Both the position numbers and the translations under genes were made by a program. Positions 1-14,880 of a stretch of 64,000 nucleotides of DNA are shown here, piece after piece (positions within the stretch are counted from its first letter, which is position 1; each line of letters opens with the position of its first letter). This DNA comes from Parachlorella kessleri. Taxonomy: Eukaryota; Chlorophyta; Trebouxiophyceae; Chlorellales; Chlorellaceae. Location: assembly GCA_001598975.1 (NCBI GenBank), contig BBXU01000549.1:1-64000 (forward strand). Direction: 5' to 3'. The notes beneath the pieces were generated by a model that searched no databases, was not told the DNA's origin, and saw nothing but the letters and a program-made list of their open reading frames with translations.

Positions 1-2085
<2,085 letters not shown>

Positions 2086-2326
2086 TGCGCCGCCTAGTGC
2101 AGACGTCAAATGGTAATCTATGAACTGGGGTTTGGTACCCAGCGGCAAGGCTTCGTGCGGGACAAAGCTGCCAGGCTGGCAATCCAGCTGTACTTGCAGC
2201 TTGCCACCTAGCCAACCCCAAGCTTTCCAACCCTGTGACTGGAGAGAGGGATAATACCACAACTCGGTGTGCCAGGAAACACACCCTTCCCTTGTTTGTC
2301 ATCACCCATCTGACGGAGGGTATAAC
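2086..2326. promoter_or_regulatory. Shared divergent promoter between Miro and the IF1-like gene
   Basis: Only 241 bases separate the two start codons of divergently transcribed genes, both for mitochondrial proteins. No clear TATA box or other named site was recognised, so the call rests on geometry alone. Confidence 0.4.
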
Positions 2327-4344
2327 ATGCTGCGCGCCGTTGCCAGGAACACGGCCAGACTAGCGCCTCGCTATGAGGCCCTGGTCGCACAGCGCGGCAT
2401 GAGCCTGGCTGGGATGAAGGGTAAGCCAGGGTGGGCAGCATGACGATCTGACCGCCTGCATACAGGGTTCACGGCAAGCTGCGCTTCTCTGCAAGCTGAT
2501 CCTGCCTGCCACGTTATGTGAAGGGGTCGGGGCCCCCGTGGAGAGACTGGGGTTGGACTTGGAGGGAGGGAGGCAGGGACGGAAGGGTGGCAGTGACTTG
2601 GTAGAGCATCCATGTCGCTTTGGGAGTTTGGTGTTGTCCTGCGGCTCCGCACAGCACGGGAGAGGTTCACCTGACACCTGCTAGGGAAAGCAGCGTAGAG
2701 GCAGGATAGTACGAGTCCGGGAGAACAAGCCGGCCCATTGACGTTGACTGCGTGATTGCTGGGCGCAGGCTATGATGACCGTGAGAGTGCAGAGGAGGTG
2801 AGACGGTAGCTGAGCAACAGGCTACTCAACTTGTAGTTGCAGTGCTGCGAGAAGTTGTTGGGTGTGGGTGGACACACCCCTTTGGGCCAGGGCTGGCTTC
2901 CGCAATAAGCTGCTATATCTGACAGCGTGCCTGCATGTGAAATGCAGAATTTGTTCATCAAAAAGGTAAGGGACTCTGGTGACACACCCTCATGTGCCAC
3001 TTTGCACTCGCCACTTTGCACTTGCCATTTCTGGTGCTCCTGCTATGTTGGAGCAATGAGCTATCACTGCAGCGCATAACGGAGTGCACAGGACTGCAAG
3101 CACCTCTCGATTGCCTGTGGAGCATGGCTGGAAATCCTAACCCCCTGTGGCTGTGTGATGAGTAATCGCTGTGCTCGAAGCTGGGCAGGAGGAGGAGCGC
3201 AACCTGCGGAAGCTGCTGGCCAAGCTGAAGAAGCAGGCGGAGGCGGTACGTAAGCCCTGATGACTCTGGAGGGCTGGGGGTGCAGGGGCAAGGGGCGGAG
3301 GGTGGGAAGTGGCAGTACGCTTTCAGGTTGTCGCGCGCACACACACGTCCAGGCCTGTCAGACTATGTGTTTGTGAATGTGCGGTGCACCCCTAGGTTTG
3401 GCTCACCCACAAATGGGGGTGTATGTGCAGCCAGGGGGCACCCTGAACACAACTGCATGCCTTACCTACCCATCTGGAGGAGTGGACGGCTGGTGGGTGG
3501 CGATGGGGAGGGAGATGCGGCTGGCTTGCATGAAAGGCGCCAATTGCATCAGCTGGGAGCCTAGGCGCATGTATGAGATATTGCGAGTAGCGTCTGGGTT
3601 AAGGCTGTTGGCCGAGTGTTAGCAGGGTACTCTGGAGGCGAGGGCAGGCACGATGCCCTAGTCCCTTTGGGGGAGGGTGATTGCTGTCGTCGTCTTGTGT
3701 AGACCTAAGCCTGGGTTGTCGATTTCTCTGATGGCATGCAGAGTGACGCCCCTGCCGCGGCTGCCTCCAAGGAAGCTGAGGTCAAGGCGCTGCAGCCCAT
3801 CATCGAGAAGTACAAGATCACGAATGATGACGTGGAGAGTAAGTACGAGCTTCCGGATCTGCTCTGACTTTGCAGAGGGGGGTTGGCTGCCAAGGGTGTG
3901 CTAGGGTTGTAATGGAGGCACGTCGCAGTAGGGAAAAGTGGCAAGCACCATAGCGAGCGGGCCATATGAACTGCCTTTTTTGTGGGAAGCAGTGAGGGAT
4001 GAGCAACCACCATGAACTGCTATATCTTGTGATAAGAAGGTTATCGCGAATGCAGTGGACGCCAGACTTGACCAATACATGTCCCTGGGCTTGCTGATGG
4101 CTGCATTGGGAGGCATGTGTTCAGATTCACCTCTCTGGATGTTATGTTGGAGCACTTGAGGCCTCGTAAGCCTGTAAGCCTGAGTGTCCCGCAGAGCCTG
4201 ATGTGGCGGTTGTCCTTCCGCGTGAGCCACATTTGGGATGGTAGAACCTGCCGGCTAGCTGGCCAAAGTGTCTCGTTCCCAGGTGTTATTGCCCCCATGC
4301 TACCTGCAGAGATCCTGGAATGGAGGCACAGCGCTGACCACTAA
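2327..4344 (+). CDS. IF1: Mitochondrial ATPase inhibitor (IF1/IATP)-like protein, six exons
   Basis: IF1 binds the F1 sector of mitochondrial ATP synthase and blocks ATP hydrolysis when the membrane potential collapses. Exons: 2327-2420, 2769-2797, 2948-2965, 3189-3245, 3742-3838, 4310-4344. All phases agree and give 109 residues. Residues 1-31 (MLRAVARNTARLAPRYEALV...) are Arg-rich without acids before Glu17, as in a mitochondrial presequence. The core ESAEENLFIKKEEERNLRKL followed by LAKLKKQAEA resembles the inhibitory helix of the family. The tail is Ala/Lys-rich, then KYKITNDDVEKILEWRHSAD. Exon 3 is a microexon of only 18 bases. Length and charge pattern suit the family, but the C-terminal part after the inhibitory helix is longer than in most plant homologues. 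A different small mitochondrial coiled-coil protein is the main alternative. Confidence 0.65.
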
Positions 4345-5505
4345 GCACAGCGGCCAGGGGAGGACCTTGCCTGGGGCTGGCTGGCTGCTTGCCTGCGTTG
4401 CTTCCGCCGGGTCTCCCTGAGGCCTCCCCATGCTGGGACACTGGGGCAGCAGCACCACCTAGTGTTGCGGCATCAAAGGAGCTGCTAGACTTGCCTGAGC
4501 CTCAGACGGGGGCCTGGCAGCATTCCGCGGCATCCAGGACACGTTGCGCCATGAAATGTTCCCGCTGCCAGCTTGATTGTGTGGTGTTGGATGCTTACCT
4601 CGATAGGGAAGGCAGAACCTGCCAGTACAGCGGTTGGGCAACTACGTGGGGCTTGAGTGAGGTCTCAAAGTGCAGTATTGTGGGGGAGCTTAGTGGATTT
4701 TGTGGGTCTTAGAGTGCTATTGAGGCAGCAGTATCACGCCCCCATCCTAGCAAGTAGTCGGGGCTTAGCCCTGAAAGGTGTGACTTCCCTGCTTTCCCTC
4801 CATGAGATAGCTGTCGTCAGACAGCAACCTTGAGGTGCTTTGCTTTGCTCCTGCTGTGATATGTGTAATGATATCCATCACTACGTGGCACCATCGGGCC
4901 CTGACAAGCCTTGCACAGATAGGTTTGCTTCGGGAGCTAGTGTCTCCCCCCCTGATGCTGTGCGGCTCAATAAGCTGGCCAGCCTGGGCATCGCAGTACA
5001 CATTTGGAACTAGCAGCCAGGTTTATAGTAGTACACCAGGCACTGTCACCCATGCATGCATGGAACCCCCTTCCTGTCACGTGTGCACTTGCACACCTCC
5101 AAGGAGCATGAGAGAACAATCGCTAAGCCAAGTCATGAATACATCCCCATGCAACCCAGCCAACTCTCAAATCTGGTTCCCAAGACAGATTTGCGCTCCA
5201 AACAGTAATTTTGGCAAGAAAGATAGTTAATATACCCGTACCCTCGCTCTGATGGCATCACCTGCCACCGCAAATAAAGATAGTCAAAAGGTCATGTCAG
5301 TCAGAGCTGCTAGCTCTGCCAGGGCAAAGAGACCAAAGTCAAAGACAACAAAGCAATAATCAGTACAACCCGCCTATCAATGTCTGTCGCACTGCCTGCC
5401 GCCCTCCCCCCCATCAAACACTCTCTGCTCACAAGTGTGGGCTATGAGGAAACCGTGGAGGTCTGACCAGGCAGTAACCCTAGGGTCCTGGGCTTCAGTC
5501 TCAGC
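4345..5505. other. Intergenic region between convergent genes
   Basis: This separates the 3' ends of the IF1-like gene and the arabinosyltransferase gene. A TGTAA at 4864-4868 could be the polyadenylation signal of the IF1-like gene, although 520 bases past the stop is far. No coding segment or named repeat was recognised. Confidence 0.5.
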
Positions 5506-8500
5506 TTAGGAGGCCTGGCCGGCCGCTGCCCTCTTGAGCCGGGTATGAGAGTCCCAGTCAGGGAAGCTCTGTGCAGCCTCACTGATTCGCCTCAAGAGCT
5601 CGATTGCGGGCTCATTGGTGCAACCCTCGGGAGGCATGGGGAAGTCTTTTGGCGGGTACCGCTTCTGCACAGCAGAGGCGGGGAGGGGGGCATCACGGAC
5701 AGCATGCATGCAGGAATGGAGGGGCACTACCCAACAAAAGCAGCCCGCAGCACACATAGCATTCATGCTGAAACCCTGCGCGGGATGGGTCGAGGAGAAG
5801 GCGGCCTGGAGGGCATGCCACACCCACAGGACCAACGCAGCGATAAAAAGGAAAGAAAGCGACGCCAGTCTGCGAAGTACAGCTCCTGTGCCAGCTGCAG
5901 CACGAAGAAGGAAAAGTCTGCGCTGCACAACTGCAGGTGCCTGTCCTTGCTTGCTTGCTCGCTTACAGTGAAATCGCGCTTGTCCCAGTGGTAGAAGGAG
6001 GGAGGGCCCTGGTAGCGGGTGAAGGCACCCTCCTTGTCAAAGTCAAGGCTGTAGGTGTAGTGGATGATGTATGCCTCCCGCCCATTCTGCAGCACAGCAC
6101 CAGGTGGTGCCAACCTGAGAGCTAGCGGCCTGCGAGACCAGCCGCCCTTACATGCATCCTTTCCTGCAGGCCATGCTTACCAGGCAAAGCTCCTTGTCCG
6201 GTACCTCTGCCTGCCTGTGTGCCTTTCTGCACTTCTACATCGTTTGCAACCGTGCTGGTTTTGGTGCTGCACGATCGCCTTGCAGCCAAAGGCCAGGCCG
6301 GCGTCACACACATAGAGGCACCGCAGACACTGTCTGTCTGGCGGGTTGCAGCCACCGCTCTGAAGTGCGCACCATTTTGCTCTTCAGCGAGGACTCCCAC
6401 GGTGGCTGCAGCATGAACTCGGGGTGGAGCTCATGCACCACGGGACCGTCAGGCGCCTGCGCCGCCGCAATGCAGTACGCATACCTGCACATGCATGGCC
6501 CTTAGTGTAACGTCAGCACTGTGTGTGCCTGGCGACGGCGGCTGCAGAGCGTCCGACCTTGGAGGTTGTGAGAAGGGCATCTGCTGTATTGAGAGAGTCT
6601 GCGCTGCCAGCACAACATCAAGGCATGCCAGCTGGCGTGCCTAGCTCCGGCGGTGCAGCCAGGTGATACAAAGGTTGCACTCATGACTCACTGCTCCCAC
6701 ACCCAGCCTGTATGATCCAGCCACACCCACCGCCCTCCATCCAGGGCCACCCTACATCGCCAGGACCTCCATACCTCCACTCCCTACCTCCACCCACACC
6801 TCCTGCAACCAACACCTTTGGGACCCCACCCACCACCACCTCCTGTACCCCACACGCTCTAGGCCCAGCCACTCACATCTCCTGCACCCATCCCCAGGCC
6901 TTGTCTGCCTCCTGGTCCTGCTTGATGCGGAAGGAGATCTCCAGCCACCGGTCCACGATTGCAGCCAGCTGGTCGCGGTGGATCATCACAGGGGAGTTGC
7001 CTGCAGTGCCAGTGATGATGTTGGCTATTTGTGTTGTATCAAAGGCAAGCAGAGCACGGAAGGCACAAAATGGGAGGGCCTTGGTAAGAACACTTGCTTT
7101 GGAGCATGCTCAAGCAAGCCTTTCCCCTTACACCCTGCCGATGCAGGGCGTACGTAACCAGCAGGGATCCCATAAGCCGCGGGTTGGACCCATGCAAACG
7201 CTGCAGGCTCCATGAGCAGTCAGTGCTGAGGGCCAGACCTGTAGGGTTGATGTGATCCAAGGACACGTTCTTGTAGTTGAACTTAGCCACCAGGTGGGGG
7301 TAGTCCTTAGGTCGCATATACTCAAAGGGATAGGCAGCAGGCCTGCGGGTGCATCATTGCCCTCAAAAATGATCATGGCATCAGATTCACGTGGCAGGCT
7401 TCATAATAGATACCAGGTAAGGATGAAGCCGCAGCATGAAATACACACGATGGGCTTCGCTCCAGTTGGTAGCAACTTGGGCCCCAGGTGACACTCCCGG
7501 GAGCTGGACCAACATACCAATGCTGAACGAGGGAGCACCCCATGCCCCAACCCCAAGCAACTCACGTGGTGGGCCCGGCCCAGAGGGGCGGTGCGGTCAG
7601 GAACAAGTGGTCCGGCTCTGTCATGAGCACGTACCGCTCCGGTATGGAGTACATGTGCTTGTGGACCCACTGCTGGAAAGCATAGGGCCGGTTGAGCACC
7701 ACAAAGCCCTGCACTGGTTGACAAGGGCAGAGGATGGGTGACGACAGGTGTACGGGAGCAGCCAGCAGCCCACTGGAAAGCAAAACACCCCCCGTCCCCG
7801 TATACGTTGGATACCAACGCTTTGGGATGCAAAGGAGTAATACAGGTGCGCCAAGGCATGGGCGCGGCTTTCTGAGTAGGACAGCTACACAAGCGGGAGT
7901 GTGCGACAGGAATTCCTTTGATGCCCAGGTTTCACTTGGAGGAGAGGGCGTCTAAGGAGGCAATGCACTGAGACGAGCGAACAGTGGCAGGGGTTGAACG
8001 TGCTGGGCAACCAATCTCAGTGCGTCCGGAGTGGAGAACCAACATCACCCCAGGCACAGCAAGCACAGGTGCAGCCCAGGAGAAGCCACCATGGACAATG
8101 CATGCTGCATTGGTCTTAGTGGGTATGTAGGTACCCTAGATAAGCGTACCTTCGCAAGCTGTTCGAGGTCAGGTGGCAGAGGATCCACAAGGACCGTGGG
8201 CATCTCCTTCTCGAGGCCATCAAGCTCCCTTCTGCAGGTCACGGTATGCCCTTGCGCCTTGTCAGTGCAGGCTATTGCTAGGGCAATGTGCTGGTACACA
8301 CCATGAGTCATGTGCCTGGCCTCTCGGATACCTTATCATTCATTCTTCCCAAGACCTGTTGCCAAAGTCCTTCCAAAAATAGCTGCCACCCAAAAGTGAT
8401 TCGTGGACACAAAAGGCCCATAATCCCTTCTCCACTCCCAAGACTGTGAGAAGGGACAAGGCCACAAACAGCTGGACAGACGATTCTGCCCTAGCCCGCC

Positions 8501-10006
8501 ACTCCACCTTGCTGCACATCGTGAAAAATACACATTCGCAGACTGACCACCAGCACCTAATCAAGGTACCACCATGCACTCACCCTGACAGCAGGCGTGT
8601 GAAGCCCCCCATAGCCTTGTGCGGCGCTGAGGCCTTGACCTTTCGATACCAGTAGTACATGATGCGCGACTGCCACTCTGTGTAGAGCGCTAGGCTGGTT
8701 GACATGACCACATGGTACTGGTCGAGCGAGCCAGGTGCAGCCTGCTGTGCCTGCTCAGCAAATTCCTGTGCCCGCTGCGCTCCCTGCTCTGCCTGCTGGG
8801 CTTGATGCGACACGGACCGCTGCTCTACAGGCAATTCCTGTTGCTGCTGCTGCTCTGCTGTGGAAGCCTCCTCCTCGTCCGCTAGTCTGTCCGACCGAGG
8901 GCCCACAATGGCTGCCTCTATCGTGCTGTCCTGCCCAGCTGTCACGCCCGCCGCCCCCTGCCTGCTGCCTGCTGTCGAGCTGTCCTGCCGCGCTGCGCCC
9001 TTACCCGTTTGTTCTCCAGTGCCTCCCTCTGTCATGCCGCCCTGACCGGCTTCGCTAGCGCTGCTGCCTTCAACCGTGCCAACCTGCCCCACTGCACCCG
9101 CCTGCTGGGATTGGGAGGCTGAGCCGTCGTTGGCTTCCTTCCCGCCCTGCTGGGCATGATTCGATTTTTGCCAAACCTGACCGGACGCACCATCGCCAGC
9201 GCCCTGCCTGTCCTGGTTTGCTTTGTGCACTTCCCTGGCTGCTTGGCTAAGCTTGGCTCGCAGCTGCTCGGCCCCGTCCTCGGCATCATGGGCAGCCGCC
9301 CCAACCAGGCCACTCTCAGAGCCAGCCAGTGCCACCTGCTGCTGCAAGGCGGCCTGCTGCCCTGCATCCTGCCCTCCGCCATAGCGGCGATGCATGCGGC
9401 CCTCCTGCTGTTGGGCTTGCCTCGCCTCCGCAGACTCGCTGGGTTGTGGATTCTCGTCTTGCTGACCTCGGCCCTGCTGCTGCTGCTGCTTGGAATCCCC
9501 CTCAAGCTGGTGTCTCCGCCGCTGCAAGTCCCGCTGCTGCTCACCTTTGTCGTCGGGTTCTGCTGTCGTTGTTGTAGTGGCCACACCATCCCTGGCTGTG
9601 GAGATGTCAGCATCCTGGCCTTCTCCTACCTCACTGGCACTCACAGCCTCTAAACTATCTTCTCCTTGACGCAGCTCTCCTGCAGTACTACTAGGGCCTG
9701 CAAGCAAGACAGCTGGACATGCAACTAGGCGAGGTTCAACCCTAATATGTGTCTAGTTGTGTTACTATTCGTAGGCAAACGGATTTTTCAACCGTATCGA
9801 GAGCAGGCCACTTGCGGGCTGGGCAGCTTACTTATGCTGCCTCCGGAGCTGGTGAGCTTGCGGATGTCGAAGCGCAATAAGTCCAAGTCTGCCGCAAGGG
9901 GCAGTGTTATATTGAGACAGGCTAGCGAAGCCACTATGAATACCGCAAGGAGGGCAAGAGCCCTTTGCAAAGTCCAAAAGCCTCGCTGCTTGCGTCGGAA
10001 CTTCAT
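5506..10006 (-). CDS. HPAT: Hydroxyproline O-arabinosyltransferase (HPAT)-like type II membrane glycosyltransferase
   Basis: HPATs are Golgi enzymes that transfer L-arabinose to hydroxyproline in plant and algal extracellular glycoproteins. Nine exons join in phase to 710 residues: 9832-10006, 8584-9697, 8150-8231, 7566-7708, 7239-7342, 6877-7000, 6373-6484, 5967-6086, 5506-5664. Exon 1 encodes a short basic N-terminus (MKFRRKQRG) and a hydrophobic anchor (ALALLAVFIVASLACLNI). Exon 2 adds about 320 residues of Gln/Glu/Ala/Gly-rich stem, then the catalytic start YHVVMSTSLALYTEWQSRIM and MGGFTRLLSG. Further family signatures are GFVVLNRPYAFQQWV, the acidic metal-binding-like motif MTEPDHLFL, AYPFEYM, NPTGNSPVMI, ADKAWGWVQEMYAY, YIIHYTY, HWDKRDF, and the Pro-rich end FPMPPEGC. 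Two introns use GT donors with a weak context, for example GTCTGG after exon 5. The start inside exon 2 at 9707 was rejected because it would drop the membrane anchor. Confidence 0.88.
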
Positions 10007-10500
10007 AGCAAGTGATAATCATGTAACCAAGGAAGGAGGTATACTGGTTCGCCAATTAATCTAATTGCATCTCTATACCTAGAAATCCAGGACCAGGTAG
10101 GGCTTGCGACTCTAAGCTGGCCAGGTGTCTGCCATGTCAGCCAAGGCTCCAGCAAACTGCTGCGCCAGCTTTATGCTCTCTCTACCAAAAGCGTGCTGCA
10201 TTCCGGGCAAAGGCAATAAACATCTTCACTTGCTCAAGTAACAAGCAAGCCCCGTTCATGATTGTATAGCACCTCCACCAGCGCTCTGTCGAGGGTTCTT
10301 TTCAATAATATGCAAGAGGCAGTGGGGTGACCGCTCGGTGCGAAAGTGTTGTGCAGCAAGTACGCTTAAACAAAGGCCCGCTTGTCGCTCAGAGCAGTGT
10401 TTTTCCACCAGCCTACAAACACTTGACCTCACCTCGTGCAGCAGCATAGGTAGTGTGTCTCTTACCCACAGCCGGTGTTGTTGGTTGGATTGCAGGCTCT
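10007..10500. promoter_or_regulatory. Divergent intergenic promoter region
   Basis: About 490 bases lie between the divergent starts of the HPAT-like gene and the TDBD-like gene. This must hold both promoters unless further 5' non-coding exons exist. No specific motif was recognised with confidence. Confidence 0.35.
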
Positions 10501-13500
10501 ATGCGCAGGAAGCCGGCTAAAACTAACGGAAGCAGCAGTCCTGTCGTGCAAGAGAAGGGCCAAGCCGCACATGTCAGCTCCCCAGAGCTTCCTGCGTGGG
10601 TACAGCAGCCAGCAAAACCCAACGGTGTGCAAAGACCCTCTGGCGGAGCGGCTAGTGCAGTAGGCAAGACCTTCACTCGCAAGCGCAAGGCCGCTGATGC
10701 CCTGAGCACCAAGCAGCCTTCCAGCCAGGCCGGACAAAGTAACGGGAAAGAGAAGAAAAACAAATCCCAGGTATTGCGTGTAACAGTGTGAGCTCTTGGC
10801 TGGGTGTTGCCCAAGTAAAGTCTGCACAGGTTGCGCTGCAGTTGACAATGTGGCAGTGCAGTCGGTCAATAAACGCTGCAAGCCCCGGTGCCCGACAGCT
10901 TCAGAAGCCCTATCCAAGCTGCTGTTGCTGCAGGACCTGGACCACTTTATCAATTACGTCTGTCAAGTACTGAAATTACTTGTGAGGGTGGGGGAGACTG
11001 TTATACTGCGTCACCTCGTCACATCGGGGGTGCTGACAGGCCAGGAGGTGCATTTGCGCCGCCGGTTACGAGGAAGTACGGAAGACCAGCCAAGGATCTC
11101 AGGTGAGGCTCAGAGCGAGCAATGTACCATGCCAGTCAGGGTCTTCCTTCACTTGTGTCGCTCATCTGTTCACTGAACATATGCCTTGGGCGTGTGCTAA
11201 AGGGGCGTTTAGCCTCAACTGCACAGCGCCCGACGCTCATTGTCCATGGTCCCATGCAGGCGTAGTCAGCCCTCAAGGGACGGTCACCTGCACATGCCGC
11301 AAGTGCAAGCGTCGGCCCAATAAAATCACCGGCCCACTGACACTCGCGGCTTTTGCTGAGCATGCGGGCATCCCCCCCAAGCAGGCGGCTTCCGCCATGC
11401 TGTCCAGTAAGCAGCTGAATCTCGACAATCGATTAAGATGAGCCTAGAGCGGGCGGGGCCGGGGTCTGAATGCTATTAGCATGGGTGGCAGGTAGCGCTG
11501 AAAGGGATGAGAGTTGAGCTGTACAAACGGTCTGAATGCTATGTTGCCTTCAATTGAACATGCTATTGCTATGCGCCTTCTGGAGGTGGAGCGGGCCAAG
11601 CAGGCGGTGACGCTGCTGACAAGAACCTATCCCGGGTTGCATCTCATGTCTGCCTCTAGCCGAGCCCGGCCAGGCTGTGTCAGCTAGGAAGGCAGACTCT
11701 GCCACAGCATGCATGGGTTCTTATGCCCGCATGTGTTGCAGGGTACAAGGTCTCCCTGAAGGATGTCCTGGAGAGGGTGAATGAGCGCCTCAGTGGCAAG
11801 GGTTTGGCTGGCCCGGCAGCTGTCGCAAAGGAGCCAGCCGCGGCCGGCCAGGAAGGCTCTGTTGGCACCAGGCTGGCAGGGCGTGAAGTTGAGGAGCAGT
11901 CTAGTGGTGCCGAAGGACTCGAGAACAGACAGGTACGCTACTCTGCGTTGCTGTTACTCAAGTCCTTCGGCACCGCTACTCTGCGCTGCTGTTTAGTGGA
12001 CGGCATGATGGTGGCAGGCTGAGCGAGACCGGAAACGGCCTTGGCGAGACCTGTCAGGTCTGCTTAACTGTGTCAGGGACAGTCCGCAGCCTGACGTGAG
12101 TACATTGATGTCCGTCGCCCAGCATTTGTTTAACAAGACCACATCCATCTTGCAGTGGTTGACATGCCGGGACCTGGGTGCCAAGCCCGCAGGATGGTGG
12201 TGCTAAACACGTACAGTCGAGGCTGCTTGGGTTGCCGTGTGCCCCTGCAGGGCAGGCAGCACTCCTGCGATGACAGCTTGCCAGGCACTGTGGGCATCCT
12301 GCTAGCCATGAAAGCAAGGGGAGCACAGGTCAGGAGCCCACAGTTGCTTCCTCTCTTAGGACGGGTGGTTAACCTGGTTCCCTGACCATGTAGACGGGCC
12401 CTGGTTCCCTGACCATGTAGATGGCCCCCGGCCGTATGCTGTTACCGTGCATTCAGACTCGACATGATGCACTGGGCGGAGTGCGTTCTCCAGACTACAG
12501 CGTGTGCCCTTGGCCCGCACACAGCCGTTAAAACCATAGCAAAAGCGCACCACCTGGGGGAGCAGGATGGCAGACATTAGCTGGAAATTGCAAGCCGTGA
12601 GGCAGAGATAGCATGTGCCGGCATGAGCAATGGCACCTGCAACAGGCACGGTTGTGTACCTGTATGCTGCCGGCACAGGGTGTGTCAGTGGCGGCGGCCT
12701 CTAATCCTGGAGCGGCTGGTGAAGCAGCTGCTAGGCACAGCCACCAGGCACAGAGCGGCTTGGAGGTACTGGTAGGTCACTGGAGTGTTGCGCCTTGCCA
12801 CGCCCCTTCCCTGGTCACATTCCCCCGTCCTGGGCAATACACTTGTGCTTCAAACAGCGACACTTTCCTCGGCCCCTTGCTGGTCCGCGTGATTAAAAGG
12901 TATTACGCTGGGTGCATGCATGACTTACCTGTAGGCTCGGGAGCTGCGGCTGGCAGGAGACGCAGCGGTGCGGCCCCAGTTCACAGAAGCCCCGCCAGCC
13001 CTGCGGGTGGAGGAGGGCAATGACCTCGAGGCAGAAACCAGTGACATTGACCCTGGGTGCGGCTGGGAGGGGGCTTCCGAAGTGGGTGATGGCAGCAGCG
13101 GTGACGAGGAACCGCCAGGAGCAGCAGCGGCGGCAGCAGCAGCCAAGAGCCAGGGGAAGCCAGCAGCGGGGCGCGATGCCATGGAGGTGTTGTCAGCCCT
13201 TGCCAAGGCCGCGGCTGCCTGGCAGCCTAAGCAGCGGCGTGGGGATGACTTGCAGCGGGGGCAAGAGGCTGGAATGGAGCCTGAAGGCCTGGGGCCACCC
13301 CTGGAGGGGCCCTTCCTGCAGCAGCAGCCAGTGCAGCAGCAGCTGCTGCAAGGGCGAAAAGCCCAGCAGCAGCAGCAGCAGCAGCAGCAGGTAGCAAAGC
13401 AGAAAGGGCAGGCGGCAGCAGAGCAGCACTACCAGCTCGACCACGACGAGTCCGAGGAGTCTGGGGAGGACATCACGCTAGGCGTGGCTGGGCTGGCAGC

Positions 13501-14618
13501 GCTCAAGGCCAGCGTGGCGCCTCTGCACGGCTCCAGCGGCGTGCAGCTGCCCCCTGGCATGGGGGTGGGCGAGCGCCTGGTGGCCGGCAGCCTGGCCTGC
13601 CTGTGGCGAGGCCTGCACTCCTGCAGTGCCGCCGGCAGGTCCGACCAGCAGATGTTCCACTCGCTGTTGCCCAGGTGGGTGTGCTGGGTGGCACTTGACT
13701 CAGGCTGGCTCTCGTTGGCTTTGATGGTGCAGCGATGGCTGGGACAGCAAGGAGTAGTAGGCTGCCGGCTGAGGTCTTGAGCAGCTTGAGGGTCGGCTAC
13801 ATATAGCCCCGTAACCGCTCCTGGGGAGTCAACTAGCGTACCCGAAGCTTGGCAGTTTAGGCTGGCTGCTAGCCCTACCTTGCAACCACCGTCAGCAGTG
13901 CAAGCTAAGTCTCTGTGCTGTCTCTCTGTCATTCCACCGGAGGGTGCTGGGGCTGGGCCGCAGGTACCAGCAGCACGTTCCTGCGCTGATGCACCAGCTG
14001 AAGCTCCTGCCGGACACCCAGCAGCTGGCGGCCGCGCTGCAGGCGCTGTGGGCTAGCGGCCACCTCTCAAAGCTGGCAGCCATCCCTGGGCTGTGGCCAG
14101 GCGGCCGGCAGCCGCTGTCCACCTCCGCTCAATCGGCAGCAGCCACTGCAGCACACAGTCATGGTGGCAGTGGAGAGACTGTGCCTGGGCAGCAGCATGC
14201 AGTTCTTGAGGCGGCTGCAGCAGCGGCGGCATTGGGCGGCTGGATAGACCATGGCAGCGGCGGCAGCGGGGGTGTGGGAGACGGGAGCGCTGCTCAAGCG
14301 TGGGAGCTGGCAGGCCTGGACGAGGCTTCAGAGCAGCAGCCCGGCAGCAGCATGCCAAGGGGTCGATGGCAGCACAAAGGGCAGTCGCAAGAGCACGACC
14401 TTCCTGGGTTAGTAGGGGAGGGAAGGAGGCCCGCCAGAGCCACTCGACAGGCAGCAGCCGGAGTTGCCAGCGCTCCGCAGCAAGAGCACTGGCGGCGGCA
14501 ACAGCAACAGCCGCAGCAGCAGCAGCAGCGGGCAGGGCAGGATGCTCGCGGGGGGCAGGCTCCTGCAAGCACAGCCCGGCGGCGGTGGTCCCAACATCGG
14601 AGACTGTCCGCAAGATGA
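10501..14618 (+). CDS. Gln-rich nuclear-type protein with a Cys-rich TDBD-like domain
   Basis: Ten exons join in phase to 828 residues: 10501-10770, 10862-10966, 11045-11102, 11260-11406, 11742-11932, 12018-12057, 12156-12328, 12679-12765, 12935-13674, 13943-14618. The N-terminus is basic with a possible nuclear localisation signal (TRKRKAAD, then KEKKNK). Exons 4-5 give VTCTCRKCKRRPNK, LAAFAEHAG and YKVSLKDVLERV. This is the C-x-C-x2-C, F-x-x-HAG, SL-x-(D)-VL order of the TDBD/TPL-binding-type domain found with PHD fingers in plant chromatin proteins; no PHD finger is visible here. A second Cys cluster (NTYSRGCLGCRVPLQGR) follows in exon 7. Exons 9-10 are acidic, Ala-rich and Gln-rich, with Q tracts near 13,318-13,390 and 14,495-14,530. 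The helical segment YQQHVPALMHQLKLLPDTQQ may be a folded unit. The exon 6 and 7 boundaries use GTCTGC and GTCAGG donors and are the least certain. A nuclear chromatin role is inferred. Confidence 0.65.
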
Positions 14619-14880
14619 CAACAGAATTTGTTTAACTTTAGCAAGGGCTGATGGGGTGTCAGGTTGGGGGTTGGGAAGGATATGCGGAGCTTTCTAGTGA
14701 GGACTTCATGCATGACAGAACCTAGTACCCTCTAGGCTTAGTTGTTGACAGCTGTGCCAAGCCCTCCCCATTTCTGTGGTTTTCTTGGGTGCTTGTGGCT
14801 TGCTTGTAGACCCAGCATCGATCCCGGGCATGATCTTGGCATGCAGGTTCCATGCGTCATATAAACTTGAGTTTCGTTTT

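Noticed and set aside
8580..9707. Stand-alone 375-residue minus-strand protein starting at 9,707
   Set aside because: It is exon 2 of the HPAT-like gene. Phase joins it to the membrane-anchor exon at 9,832-10,006, and the apparent start lies in the intron.
13193..14713. Long minus-strand open frames over the Gln-rich exons
   Set aside because: They are antisense shadows of CAG repeats (poly-Leu, poly-Cys or poly-Ala) with no splice or family support.
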